Shown here one piece after another: positions 28,234-37,073 of a stretch of DNA of 64,000 bases. Position 1 is the first letter of the stretch. The number at the start of each line of letters is the position of its first letter. The DNA is taken from the NCBI RefSeq assembly GCF_003008555.2, contig NZ_CP027665.1, forward strand, positions 3,100,001 to 3,164,000. Reading direction: 5' to 3'. Source of the stretch: Pukyongiella litopenaei. Lineage in GTDB: Bacteria > Pseudomonadota > Alphaproteobacteria > Rhodobacterales > Rhodobacteraceae. The position numbers and the translations under genes are program-made. The notes beneath the pieces were generated by a model. That model saw nothing but the letters and a program-made list of their open reading frames with translations, ran no database searches and was not told where the DNA came from.

Positions 28234-29252
28234 CAGCCGTTGACCTCGGACCAGCAGGGCAGCAGGTCACCCGGCGCCGGGGTTGCCAGGTAGACCGCCC
28301 GCGCGATCGCCCGCGCCAGGCACAGCGCGGCGGCATGGCCGATCAGCGACCGTTCGTGTTCGGGCGTCTGCAGCGGTCGGGCATCGGTCGAGAGCGCAAA
28401 GACCAGATCGCCATCCGCGGGCGCGTGAGACGGCAGGCAGGCCCGCGCGATGCCGTCATGGGCGGCGGTTGCCAGCCGCTGACACTCGGCCTTGGTCAGG
28501 GCCGCGTCGGTGGCGACGATGGCGATGGTCGTGTTGGCGCGTTCCGGTGCCGCCAGCCCGGTCAGCATCGCCGCCAGTTTTCGGCTTTCGAGATGCCGGC
28601 CCAGCCCGCCCGAGGGATCCGGTCCCAGCCCGCCGAATTCGCCGTCGATTTCATAGGGCGCGGCCCAGAAATGCCGTTCACCCGGCGTATTGGTGCTGCC
28701 CATCGGGTTGGCGGCGACCAGCGCGCCCACGGTGACTCCGCCGTCGAGCACCAGCGAGGCCGATCCCAGCCCGCCCTTGAGCATGGCGGTCATCGCCCCG
28801 GTTCCGGCCCCGACGGTGCCGAGCGCGAAATCTTCGCCCGCGGCGTCCAGCGCGCTGCGCCCCAGCGCGCGATAGGGGTTGTCGGCCCAGCCCTTGTCGC
28901 CACCGTTGAGCAGGTCGAAGATGATCGCGCCGGGGACCAGCGGGATCAGGGCCTCGCCGATGCGAAAACCGCGCCCCCGCGCCCGCAGCCCGTCCATGAC
29001 CCCCGAACAGGCGTCGAGCCCGTAGGCGGACCCGCCCGACAGCACCAGCGCATCCACCGCCGATACCGATTTGTCGGGGGCGAGCAGGTCGGTTTCACGG
29101 GTGCCCGGCGCGCCGCCCATCACCTGCACGGAGGCGGTGAAGGGCCGGTCGGCGGTCAGCACGGTGGCGCCGGATTTCAGGTCGTCATCCTGTGCGTTGC
29201 CCACCCTGAGGCCGGGCACGTCGGTGATCAGGTTGCGGGGGCCGGGGATCAT
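28233..29252 (-). CDS. P1 family peptidase (DmpA/NylC-type self-cleaving Ntn-like hydrolase)
   Basis: The protein has 339 residues from ATG 29252; 13 extra residues in frame before it look non-coding. It matches the L-aminopeptidase/D-esterase DmpA and nylon-oligomer hydrolase NylC family: ITDVPGLRVGNAQ at the start, VLSGGSAYGLDACSGVM, and the cleavage/nucleophile motif NTTIAIVATDAALTKAEC, where self-cleavage between Asn240 and Thr241 would free the N-terminal Thr. Family members act on N-terminal residues of peptides, beta-peptides or amide oligomers. It has no signal peptide. Confidence 0.88.
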   Translation of the reverse strand: MIPGPRNLITDVPGLRVGNAQDDDLKSGATVLTADRPFTASVQVMGGAPGTRETDLLAPDKSVSAVDALVLSGGSAYGLDACSGVMDGLRARGRGFRIGEALIPLVPGAIIFDLLNGGDKGWADNPYRALGRSALDAAGEDFALGTVGAGTGAMTAMLKGGLGSASLVLDGGVTVGALVAANPMGSTNTPGERHFWAAPYEIDGEFGGLGPDPSGGLGRHLESRKLAAMLTGLAAPERANTTIAIVATDAALTKAECQRLATAAHDGIARACLPSHAPADGDLVFALSTDARPLQTPEHERSLIGHAAALCLARAIARAVYLATPAPGDLLPCWSEVNG

Positions 29253-29300
29253 GTCTGTCGGTCCTGACTGGTGCGTGCTGCGCACGCGCATTCTGGGTTG

Positions 29301-29354
29301 CGCGCCCGGTCCGGGCGCGGGCCTCCGGCGGGGATATTTATGGCAAGAGGAAGC
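29301..29354. repeat. Intergenic hairpin plus CCTCCGGCGGGGATATTTA motif
   Basis: An almost perfect dyad CGCGCCCGG-T-CCGGGCGCG (29301-29319) is followed by GGCCTCCGGCGGGGATATTT and then [16 protein letters not shown] recall this motif class as frequent between genes in Rhodobacterales genomes. Only one copy is seen in this window, so its repeat nature rests on memory and not on this sequence. Confidence 0.4.
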
Positions 29355-29364
29355 TGCGGTTGCA

Positions 29365-30111
29365 TCAGATGCAGCGGCCTCCGTCCACCTCCATCGCCAC
29401 GCCGGTGATCATGGATGCCTCGTCCGAGCACAGGAAACAGGCGGCGTTGCCCAGGTCCTCGGGCTGGCTGAAACGGCCCAGCGGGATGGTGGCGAGGAAC
29501 CTGGCGCGCATCTCGGGGGTGTCTTCGCCCATGAAGGATTTGAGCAGCGGCGTTTCCCCCGCCACCGGGTTCAGCGCGTTCACGCGGATGCCGGCGGGCG
29601 CCAGTTCCACCGCCATCGTGCGGGTGGCGGTGATCATCCAGCCCTTGGAGGCGTTGTACCAGTTCAGGTTGGGGCGCGGCGACACGCCGGCGGTGGAGGC
29701 GATGTTGAGGATCGCGCCGGCGCCGCGGTCCTTCATATGCGGCACCAGCGCGCGCGCGGTCAGGTAGACCGATTTCATGTTGATCCGGAAGACGCGGTCG
29801 AAATCATCCTCGGAGACCTCGTCGAGCGGGGTGGGCAGGTGGGTGACCCCGGCATTGTTCACCAGGATGTCGAGATGCCCGAACCCCGCCAGCGCGGCCT
29901 CGGCCATGGCCCGGACCGAGGCGCCGTCGCCGACATCGACCTGGTGCGCGATCGCAGTGTCGCCGAGTTCGGCGGCCATAGTCCGGGCGCCGTCGCCGTT
30001 GATGTCGGCGATCATGACCTTCGCCCCTTCGGCAGCAAACTTGCGCGCGATGCCCGCGCCGAACCCCGATGCGCCACCGGTGATGATGGCGGTTTTTCCT
30101 TTCAGCCGCAT
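29365..30111 (-). CDS. Short-chain dehydrogenase/reductase (SDR)
   Basis: The protein has 248 residues from ATG 30111, with a GGGGG site; a longer frame upstream is not convincing. It is a classical SDR: TGGASGFGAGIA (TGxxxGxG cofactor site), ADIN after strand 2 favouring NAD, NNAGVTH, catalytic Ser in ILNIASTAG and YNASKGW (YxxxK), ending GVAMEVDGGRCI. It resembles 3-oxoacyl-ACP reductase/glucose dehydrogenase-like members; the substrate is unknown. Confidence 0.92.
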   Translation of the reverse strand: MRLKGKTAIITGGASGFGAGIARKFAAEGAKVMIADINGDGARTMAAELGDTAIAHQVDVGDGASVRAMAEAALAGFGHLDILVNNAGVTHLPTPLDEVSEDDFDRVFRINMKSVYLTARALVPHMKDRGAGAILNIASTAGVSPRPNLNWYNASKGWMITATRTMAVELAPAGIRVNALNPVAGETPLLKSFMGEDTPEMRARFLATIPLGRFSQPEDLGNAACFLCSDEASMITGVAMEVDGGRCI

Positions 30112-30173
30112 GGTGTCCCCCTTGGATTGCGGGCGCAGCCTAGCAGCGGCAGGCGCGGGGTCAATCGGGGTTC

Positions 30174-30593
30174 TCAATCGTCGGTGATCCGGCCACGCAG
30201 GGCCTTGATTTCACCGCGTGCCTTTTTCGCCTGGAGCCGGCGGCGCACCGATCCGCGGGTGGGCTTGGTGGCGATGCGCCGTTTCGGCGCGACCAGGGCA
30301 CGGCGGATCAGCTCGGCCAGCCGGTCGCGCGCGATGTCGCGGTTGCGGGCCTGGCTGCGGGTTTCGTCGCACTGGATCACCAGCGCCCCGTCGGTGGTCC
30401 AGCGCCGCCCCGCCAGCCGTTTCAGCCGTGCCTTGACCGCGGGCGGCAGCGACGGGGACCGGGCCGCCTCGAACCGAAGCTCCACCGCGGTTGCGACCTT
30501 GTTCACGTTCTGCCCGCCGGGACCGGAGGCGCGGACGAAGCTTTCGGTCAGTTCCCAGTCCTGCAGGGCAACGGTGTCGCTGATCCGGAGCAT
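30174..30593 (-). CDS. arfB: Ribosome-rescue peptidyl-tRNA hydrolase ArfB (YaeJ)
   Basis: The 139-residue product has the release-factor catalytic motif GPGGQNVNK (GGQ at residues 26-28) without codon-recognition domains, plus a very basic C-terminal tail (RRLQAKKARGEIKALRGR) that in ArfB enters the empty mRNA channel. It frees peptides from stalled ribosomes lacking a stop codon. It is followed by the SDR gene 62 bases on and preceded by the transporter below; these look functionally unrelated. Confidence 0.92.
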   Translation of the reverse strand: MLRISDTVALQDWELTESFVRASGPGGQNVNKVATAVELRFEAARSPSLPPAVKARLKRLAGRRWTTDGALVIQCDETRSQARNRDIARDRLAELIRRALVAPKRRIATKPTRGSVRRRLQAKKARGEIKALRGRITDD

Positions 30594-30612
30594 GGCCCGC
30601 CGTTCCCGCGGC

Positions 30613-31242
30613 TCAGGCCGGGTGCGAACGCGCGGTCAGGCGTTGCACGATCAGCCGGAACGGCACCAGCGCCAACAGGGCGAGCGACAGCTTTACCAGC
30701 CAGTCCGCCACGCCCAGCGACACCCAGAGCGGGACGACCGGGCCCAGGCCCAGCAGCGGCAGCGCCGCGTTCGCCCAGGCCACGTCATTGCCCGGCTCCA
30801 GCCAGGTCAGCTGTGCCGAAAAGGCGATGGTGAAGAACAGCGCGGTGTCGACGCTGGACCCGATCAGCGTCGAGGCCAGCGGCGCGCGCCACCAGCGGCC
30901 ATCGCGCAGCGCCGAAAAGATGGTCACGTCGAGCATCTGCGCCAGCAGGAAGGCGCAGCCCGATGCCAGCGCGATGCGCAGGGTCACCAGCGGGCCGAAT
31001 TCGCCCATGATCTGCGTGCCGATCAGCGAGCAGACCACTCCGGTCACGAACCCCGCCAGCACCACCTTGCGGGCGGCGGGGGCGCCGTAGACGCGGTTCA
31101 TCACGTCGGTGACGAGAAATGCCAGCGGATAGGTGAAGGCCCCCCAGGTCAGCCAGTTGCCGAACAGGAATTGCACCAGGATATTCGAGGCCACCACGAT
31201 GGCGGCCATGGCGGCAATGCCGGGAAGATGTGCGCGTGTCAT
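30613..31242 (-). CDS. Queuosine precursor transporter (VUT/YhhQ family)
   Basis: The protein has 209 residues from ATG 31242; 21 upstream in-frame residues look like leader DNA. It has about six membrane segments and the family phrases NILVQFLFGNWLTWGAFTYPLAFLVTDVMNRVYGAPAARKVV and ASTLIGSSVDTALFFTIAFS. YhhQ-type proteins import queuine/preQ1-type precursors for tRNA modification. I looked for a preQ1 riboswitch in the leader and saw none convincing. Confidence 0.9.
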   Translation of the reverse strand: MTRAHLPGIAAMAAIVVASNILVQFLFGNWLTWGAFTYPLAFLVTDVMNRVYGAPAARKVVLAGFVTGVVCSLIGTQIMGEFGPLVTLRIALASGCAFLLAQMLDVTIFSALRDGRWWRAPLASTLIGSSVDTALFFTIAFSAQLTWLEPGNDVAWANAALPLLGLGPVVPLWVSLGVADWLVKLSLALLALVPFRLIVQRLTARSHPA

Positions 31243-31332
31243 GTGATCATGCCCGTTTTGACAAGGTTGCGGCGACTTGGTCCGGGCGATGCCGGACGGG
31301 GGCATCTAACCCGCGCGGCGCGGCAATGCAAG

Positions 31333-32232
31333 TCAGTCGGGCAGGGTATATTCGACCAGTTCGGTGCGCTGGAAGAGCATGAAATTGTCATCCGAGATCA
31401 TCGTGGCCCGCAACCGCCCGTCGCCGTCGCGCCAGACCGACAGGCCTTCGAGGTTGTCGTGGTCGCCGGTTTGCAGCAGCACGCGTTCACCCTTCGGGCC
31501 GTCTTCATCGACATCCCAGCGCCGCAGCCGGGAACGGAATCCCAGCGGGCTGACCGAGCGTTCCAGCAGGTAGAGGCGTCCGTCGGGGCCGAAATCGGCG
31601 CCCACCGGCAGGAACCGGCCGCGCGACGGCAGCGCAAAGGGCTGCGACCAGGTGCCGTTGTCCCAGCGATAGACCGGGATGTTGCCATCGGCATCGAGCT
31701 TGTCCTCGGGCATCGTGTAGAGACGGCCGCGCCGGTCCACGGCCAGTGCCTCGAACCCGCCGTTGCGCGGCATGTCGCGGAAGGCGGGCAGGCGGCGCAG
31801 CGGAACCGCGTTGGCGCCGGGATAGGCGAAACAGGAAACGCGCGTCACCGCCTCGAAGGACACGCAGAACGTGCCGTCGGGCATGATCGCGAGCCCCTCG
31901 GAATCGCCGGCGCGGCCCTGCAACCGCTTGCCTTCGGAAGAGCGCAGCCGTCCCGGTTTCGCGGGCCGTATCCCGACGATCCGGTCGCCGTCGCGCAGGA
32001 TCGCGGCGTGAAACACCAGGCCGCGATCGGACATGACCAGCATCGCGCCCCCGTCGGGCGACAGCGCCAGCGCCGAGAACCCGCCGAACCATCGCGCGTC
32101 CATGCGCCATTCATATTCCCCGAGGAACTGCGCCGGCGGGCCTTCCGCCGCGCTGGCGGGCGCGGCGGGGGCGGGAAGAACCGGGGTCAGCGCGGCCCAG
32201 GCCGCTATTGCGATTGCAGGACCGAAACGCAT
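31333..32232 (-). CDS. Secreted esterase-like phytase-family beta-propeller protein
   Basis: The protein has 299 residues from ATG 32232, with a signal peptide MRFGPAIAIAAWAALTPVLPAPAAPA. The mature part matches the phytase-like esterase domain (PF13449): WFGGFSALALSPDGGAMLVMSDRG, DSEGLAIMPDGTFCVSFE, GFEALAVDRRGRLYTMPED and DNLEGLSVWRDGDGRLRATMISDDN. It is exported and probably binds calcium; its substrate is unknown. Its start lies inside the last 28 bases of mepA in another frame. Confidence 0.85.
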   Translation of the reverse strand: MRFGPAIAIAAWAALTPVLPAPAAPASAAEGPPAQFLGEYEWRMDARWFGGFSALALSPDGGAMLVMSDRGLVFHAAILRDGDRIVGIRPAKPGRLRSSEGKRLQGRAGDSEGLAIMPDGTFCVSFEAVTRVSCFAYPGANAVPLRRLPAFRDMPRNGGFEALAVDRRGRLYTMPEDKLDADGNIPVYRWDNGTWSQPFALPSRGRFLPVGADFGPDGRLYLLERSVSPLGFRSRLRRWDVDEDGPKGERVLLQTGDHDNLEGLSVWRDGDGRLRATMISDDNFMLFQRTELVEYTLPD

Positions 32233-33086
32233 TGCTTGGGCAGATCCGCCAGCACATATTCGCGGCGTTTTTTGGGTGCGGGCGCGTTCGGGTCGCGCGG
32301 CTTGGGCGGCGGTGGATTGAGAATGTTGTTCACCCATTGCTGGGCCTCGGCGCAGCCATCGCCCCGGGGCGGCGGATCCTGGTCGACGCAGCCGCGCATC
32401 CCGCGCGGACAGGCCAGCCGGACATGGAAATGATAATGGTGGCCCCACCAGGGCCGGATCTTGCGCAGCCAGTTGCGGTTGCCCTTTGCATCCTTGCACA
32501 TCTGAACCTTGGCGCCGGGGAACACGAAGATCCGCGCCACCCGCTTGTCCCTGGCCGCCGCGCGCAGGATCTGGTGATGGGCGCGGCTCCAGTTGCCGTT
32601 GACATAGGCGCCCTCGGCGCGGCGCGTCGAGATCGACGAGATGTTCTCGCGCTTCTGGCGGCTGAGGTTCAGCCGCGAGGCGGGCAACATCCAGATGTCG
32701 ATATCGAGCCCGATCTGGTGGCTGCGGTGCCCCGACAGCATCGGTCCGCCGCGCGGCTGGCTGATATCGCCGATATAGAGCCCGTTCCAGCCCGGCTGCC
32801 GCGCGGCAAAGCCGGACAGGTCGCGGATGAAACCGATGGTTTCGGGGTGGCCCCAGTTGCGGTTGCGGCTCAGCCGCATCGCCTGCCAGGTGGGGCCGGT
32901 TTCCGGCAGTTGCACGGCGCCGGCGACACATCCGCGGGAATAGCTGCCATAGGGGGCGGGTTTCTGGTGCGACGCGGTGGATTTGGCGCCGAACAGTTGC
33001 TTGGCCAGCGGCGCGGCATCCGCCGTTCCCGCCTGCGACATGGCCAGCGCCAGTATCAGCGCGGCGGCTCTTCTGAGGTGTCCCAT
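32205..33086 (-). CDS. mepA: Penicillin-insensitive murein endopeptidase
   Basis: I prefer ATG 33086 (293 residues) because it gives a clean signal peptide MGHLRRAAALILALAMSQAGTADA. This LAS-family zinc enzyme cuts D-Ala-meso-DAP crosslinks in peptidoglycan. Visible signatures are GGPMLSGHRSHQIGLDIDIWM (His and Asp zinc ligands), IFVFPGAKVQMC and WWGHHYHFHVRLACP (catalytic His). Several Cys pairs fit periplasmic disulfides. The first 31 bases overlap the end of the upstream UMF1 gene. Confidence 0.93.
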   Translation of the reverse strand: MGHLRRAAALILALAMSQAGTADAAPLAKQLFGAKSTASHQKPAPYGSYSRGCVAGAVQLPETGPTWQAMRLSRNRNWGHPETIGFIRDLSGFAARQPGWNGLYIGDISQPRGGPMLSGHRSHQIGLDIDIWMLPASRLNLSRQKRENISSISTRRAEGAYVNGNWSRAHHQILRAAARDKRVARIFVFPGAKVQMCKDAKGNRNWLRKIRPWWGHHYHFHVRLACPRGMRGCVDQDPPPRGDGCAEAQQWVNNILNPPPPKPRDPNAPAPKKRREYVLADLPKQCVSVLQSQ

Positions 33087-34420
33087 GCTGCTCGATCCCC
33101 CTCGGGTTTGACCCATGCTAGCAGAAACAGCCCCAACAGGAACAGCCCAATGAGCGGGGTGACGCCCCATTGCTGGCTGCCGGTCCACAATGTGACCACG
33201 CCGATCAGCAGCGGCGCGATGAAGGATGTCGCCTTGCCGGCCAGCGCATAGAGCCCGAACGCCTCGGCCATGCGGGCGGGGTTGGCCTGGCGCACCATCA
33301 TCGTCCGGCTCGCCGATTGCAGCGTGCCGCCGGCCGCGCCGATCAGCGCGCCGAGGATGTAGAACGCGGTGTCGGGCATCTTCGATCCGGGCTCGACCGG
33401 CATGCCGAACACCGCCTCACGGGATACGAACAGGATCGCCACCGCGACCACCGTCAGCGTCAGGATGCCCGCGACGATCACGGGTTTCGGTCCCAGCGCG
33501 CTGTCCACGCGCCCGCCGAGCCAGGCAAAGATCGCGCCGGTGATGATCGCGAGGATGCCGAACAGGCCGGTGTCGATCACGCTCCAGTTCAGCACGCCGG
33601 CCGCGTAGATGCCGCCGAACGTATACATGCCGTTGAGCGCGTCGCGGTAGAACATCGACGATCCGAGATAGGCGAACAGGCTGCGGTTGGCGGGCAGGCC
33701 GCGCAGCGTTTGCCCCAGCCCGCGCAGGGCCGCGGCCACCGCCGCGCCATCGGTGCCGCGCGGTTTGGGGTCGCGGACATAGAGAAAGAACGGCACCATG
33801 AAGACGATGAACCACAGCCCGGTCAGCGGCCCGACAAAACGGGTGCCTTCGCGCGCGGCCGGGTTCAGCCCCAGCGCGGGCGAGCGCCCCAGCATGGTGG
33901 TTCCGGTGGCCGCGTTCTCGGAAAAGAACAGCAGCATGATCACCAGCGCCAGCAGCCCGCCCACATAGCCGAACGCCCAGCCATTGCCCGAAATGCGGCC
34001 GATTTCCTCGGGCGTGCCGAGATCGGGCAGCATCGAGTTGGTGAATATGGTCGCGAATTCCATCCCGATCAGGCCGATGGCGAACAGGCACAGGACCAGC
34101 AGCAGGTCGAAATGGTCGGGATGGGCGAACCAGAGGCCGAAGCTGCCGACCACATACATGATCGAAAACAACCAGATCCAGCGCATCCGGTTGCCCGCGG
34201 TATCCGCCATCGCCCCCAGCACCGGTGCCAGGATCGCGATCACGATGCCCGCCGCGCCGATGCCGAAACCCCAGGCCGATTGCGCGCGCGTCCCGTCGCC
34301 CAGCATTTCCTTGACATAGGGTCCGAAAATGAAGGTCAGCAGGAGGGTGTTGTAGGGCTGGCTGGCCCAGTCGAAGAAGAACCAGCCCCAGATCCGCTTG
34401 CGCGCCGATATCTCCGCCAT
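33056..34420 (-). CDS. MFS transporter, UMF1/Atg22-like
   Basis: The 454-residue membrane protein has about twelve segments. It starts with the family opening KRIWGWFFFDWASQPYNTLLLTFIFGPYV and has GNRMRWIWLFSIMYVVGSFGL and GGLLALVIMLLF. UMF1-family proteins are related to Atg22, a vacuolar amino-acid effluxer, but bacterial roles are unclear. It is divergent from yggT and leads a three-gene set with mepA and the esterase-phytase, each overlapping the next by about 30 bases. Confidence 0.88.
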   Translation of the reverse strand: MAEISARKRIWGWFFFDWASQPYNTLLLTFIFGPYVKEMLGDGTRAQSAWGFGIGAAGIVIAILAPVLGAMADTAGNRMRWIWLFSIMYVVGSFGLWFAHPDHFDLLLVLCLFAIGLIGMEFATIFTNSMLPDLGTPEEIGRISGNGWAFGYVGGLLALVIMLLFFSENAATGTTMLGRSPALGLNPAAREGTRFVGPLTGLWFIVFMVPFFLYVRDPKPRGTDGAAVAAALRGLGQTLRGLPANRSLFAYLGSSMFYRDALNGMYTFGGIYAAGVLNWSVIDTGLFGILAIITGAIFAWLGGRVDSALGPKPVIVAGILTLTVVAVAILFVSREAVFGMPVEPGSKMPDTAFYILGALIGAAGGTLQSASRTMMVRQANPARMAEAFGLYALAGKATSFIAPLLIGVVTLWTGSQQWGVTPLIGLFLLGLFLLAWVKPEGDRAAWDTSEEPPR

Positions 34421-34580
34421 GCCCGTCCCGCCCTTTTTCGTTCGGGGGATTTAGACAGATTTAACGGGCGTCAATCAAGCGCATCGTGAAACAACGGGCG
34501 CGCAGGGCGGTATCCGTCGCCGCGACCGGGGCCGGGGTCAGGATCAAGGCCAGGGTGGGGACCACCGGTTCGGGCGGCTC

Positions 34581-34609
34581 TTGCCCTTTCGGTTTCGCGC
34601 GCTTAGGTC
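34581..34609 (+). promoter_or_regulatory. Candidate sigma-70 promoter for yggT
   Basis: TTGCCC (34581-34586), 17 bases, TAGGTC (34604-34609), about 33 bases before the chosen yggT start. The well-kept TTG of the -35 fits alphaproteobacterial promoters; the -10 is moderate. Confidence 0.4.
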
Positions 34610-34641
34610 TCTTGCCGCAGCCTGCAACGGAGTATCCTGCA

Positions 34642-34929
34642 ATGATGGCAATCTACGGCCCGCTTCAGCTGATCCTCAGCGTGGTCTACTTCGTGATGAT
34701 CGCGCATATCATCATGAGCTGGCTGATCAGTTTCCAGGTCCTGAACCTGCGCCAGCAATTCGTGGCGCAGATCTGGTACGGGCTGAATCAGTTGCTCGAG
34801 CCGATCTATCGCCCGATCCGGAACATCCTGCCCAATACCGGGACCATCGACCTGGCGCCGCTGGTGGCGCTGATCATCGTGATCTCGCTGCGCGCCTATA
34901 TCCTGCCGACGATCTTCGGCTTCATGTAA
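34642..34929 (+). CDS. yggT: YggT family small membrane protein
   Basis: I chose ATG 34642, 8 bases after GGAGT; the frame is open further upstream but lies in the promoter. The 95-residue protein has two membrane segments with the family phrases IAHIIMSWLISF, LNQLLEPIYRPIRNILPNTGTIDLAPLVALIIV. YggT proteins are linked to cell division and membrane integrity and are often near proC. recQ follows 73 bases on. Confidence 0.9.
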   Translation: MMAIYGPLQLILSVVYFVMIAHIIMSWLISFQVLNLRQQFVAQIWYGLNQLLEPIYRPIRNILPNTGTIDLAPLVALIIVISLRAYILPTIFGFM

Positions 34930-35002
34930 TCCGGCCCTTGCCCGCACGCGGGACCTGTGGGACTGTCGCGCCGAGCAGTCCACAACAAAATATAGGCCCG
35001 CG

Positions 35003-37045
35003 ATGCAACGCGCCGACGACATCTTGCGCGAGATATTCGGTTTCGACTGCTTCCGGCCCGGGCAGGAAGAGATCGTCCATGCGGTGGCCGCAGGCGAAAA
35101 CGTGCTGGCGATCATGCCCACGGGCGGTGGCAAATCCCTGTGTTTCCAGCTGCCCGCGCTGCTGCGCGACGGCGTCACGGTGGTCATCTCGCCGCTGATC
35201 GCGCTGATGCGGGACCAGGTGCGCGCGCTGCAGGAGGCCGGTGTGGCCGCCGGCGCGCTGACCTCGGGCAATACCGGCGAAGAAAACGACGCCGTGTTCG
35301 CCGCGCTGAACGAAGGCCGGCTGAAACTGCTCTACATGGCGCCCGAACGGCTGGCCTCGGGCGCGGCGGCGGCGATGCTGCGGCGGGCGGGCGTGTCGCT
35401 GATCGCGGTGGACGAAGCCCATTGCGTCAGCCAGTGGGGCCATGATTTCCGCCCCGATTATCTGAGGATCGGCGAATTGCGGCGGGCGCTGCGGGTGCCG
35501 CTGGCGGCATTCACCGCGACCGCCGATGCCGAAACCCGCACCGAGATCGTGGAAAAGCTGTTTGACGGGGGAACGCCGCGCGTGTTCCTGCGCGGGTTCG
35601 ACCGGCCCAACATCCACCTGGCCTTTGCCGCCAAGGATGGGCCGCGCCAGCAGATCCTGCGCTTTGCCGATGCGCGGCGCGGGCAGTCGGGGATCGTCTA
35701 TTGCGGCACCCGCGCCAAGACCGAAACGCTGGCGGACGCGCTGGAGGTCGACGGCCACAACGCCTGCGCCTATCACGGCGGCATGGAGCCGGCCGACCGC
35801 CGCGCGGTCGAGGATCGCTTTGCCCGCGAAGACGGTCTGATCGTGGTCGCCACCGTCGCCTTCGGCATGGGCGTGGACAAGCCAGACATCCGCTGGGTGG
35901 CCCATGCGGACCTGCCCAAGTCGATCGAGGCCTATTACCAGGAAATCGGCCGCGCCGGGCGCGATGGCGCCCCGGCGGAAACGCTGACCCTGTTTGGCGC
36001 CGATGACATCCGCCTGCGCCGCACCCAGATCGACGAAAGCCCCGCCGCGCCCGAACGCCGCGCCGCCGATCACGCCCGTCTGAACGCGCTGCTGGGCCTG
36101 GCCGAGGCGCTGGGCTGCCGCCGCCGGATGCTGCTGCGCTATTTCGGTGAAACCGCCGAACCCTGCGGGTATTGCGATCTCTGCGACACCCCGCCCGAAA
36201 CCTTCGACGGTACCCAGGCCGTGCGCAAGGCGCTGTCGGCGATCCTGCGCACCGGCGAATGGTTCGGCACCGGGCACCTGACCGACATCCTGACCGGAAA
36301 CGCGACCGAAAAGGTCCGCGCGCGCGGCCATGACGCGCTGCCCACCTTCGGCGTCGGCGGCGAGTTCGACCGCCGTGGCTGGCAGGCGGTGTTCCGGCAG
36401 ATGATGGGCCATGACCTCGTGCGCCCCGATCCCGAACGTCACGGCGCGTTGCGGCTGACCGACGCCGCGCTGCCCATCCTGCGCGATGCGGCGACGATCG
36501 ACCTGCGCCGCGACACGATCCGGGCTGCCGGGCGCCGGCCCGATACGCCGCGCGCGCTGGTGTCGGACGAGGACGCCCCGCTGCTGGCCGCACTCAAGGC
36601 CAGGCGCCGGGACCTGGCCGAAACCGCCCGGATGCCCGCCTACATGGTGTTCACCGACCGCACCCTGATAGAGATGGCGGAAACCCGGCCCGCCGATCTG
36701 GACGCGATGGCACGGATCAGCGGCGTCGGGGCCAAGAAGCTCGACCGCTACGGCGCCGAGTTTCTCGCGGTCATCAATGGCGCGGCGGATATCCCGCACC
36801 CGGCGCGGCGCAAGCTGGCCGGGCAGGGGGCGGGCGACCTCTATGACCGGCTGCTGGCGGTGCAGACCGATCTGGCGCGCGGGGCCTGCGGGACGCTGAA
36901 ACCGATGAGCTGTCCGGCACCATTGCTGGCGCGGGTCGCACAGCTGCGCCCCGGCGATGCCGGGACGCTGGAACGGCTGCTGGGCGACCGGCGCGCGGAA
37001 CGGTTCGGCCCCGCCTTTCTGGATGTGTTGCAAGGGGCCGGGTAG
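35003..37045 (+). CDS. recQ: ATP-dependent DNA helicase RecQ
   Basis: The 680-residue product has all RecQ parts: Walker A AIMPTGGGKS (GGGKS at 41-45), aromatic-rich loop and DEAH box VDEAHCVSQWGHDFRPDY, motif VI QEIGRAGRDG, zinc ligands CGYCDLC (with upstream CRRR), a winged-helix RQC domain and an HRDC domain near residues 525-600 (LAETARMPAYMVFTDRTLIEMA). It continues about 80 residues beyond HRDC, a short tail of unknown role. It unwinds DNA 3' to 5' in recombination repair. Confidence 0.96.
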   Translation: MQRADDILREIFGFDCFRPGQEEIVHAVAAGENVLAIMPTGGGKSLCFQLPALLRDGVTVVISPLIALMRDQVRALQEAGVAAGALTSGNTGEENDAVFAALNEGRLKLLYMAPERLASGAAAAMLRRAGVSLIAVDEAHCVSQWGHDFRPDYLRIGELRRALRVPLAAFTATADAETRTEIVEKLFDGGTPRVFLRGFDRPNIHLAFAAKDGPRQQILRFADARRGQSGIVYCGTRAKTETLADALEVDGHNACAYHGGMEPADRRAVEDRFAREDGLIVVATVAFGMGVDKPDIRWVAHADLPKSIEAYYQEIGRAGRDGAPAETLTLFGADDIRLRRTQIDESPAAPERRAADHARLNALLGLAEALGCRRRMLLRYFGETAEPCGYCDLCDTPPETFDGTQAVRKALSAILRTGEWFGTGHLTDILTGNATEKVRARGHDALPTFGVGGEFDRRGWQAVFRQMMGHDLVRPDPERHGALRLTDAALPILRDAATIDLRRDTIRAAGRRPDTPRALVSDEDAPLLAALKARRRDLAETARMPAYMVFTDRTLIEMAETRPADLDAMARISGVGAKKLDRYGAEFLAVINGAADIPHPARRKLAGQGAGDLYDRLLAVQTDLARGACGTLKPMSCPAPLLARVAQLRPGDAGTLERLLGDRRAERFGPAFLDVLQGAG

Positions 37046-37073
37046 ACCGGGCCGAAGTCGACGGGAGAACGCG

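Noticed and set aside
31243-31332. A preQ1-type riboswitch before the queuosine-precursor transporter
   Set aside because: The leader lacks the conserved preQ1-I stem and A-rich tail, and I could not fit another class.
29071-32433. A plus-strand open frame of over 1100 codons across the P1 peptidase, SDR, arfB and transporter genes
   Set aside because: It is the antisense shadow of well-matched minus-strand genes; its protein is Arg/Gly/Pro-rich with no family pattern. Such frames are expected at this GC content.
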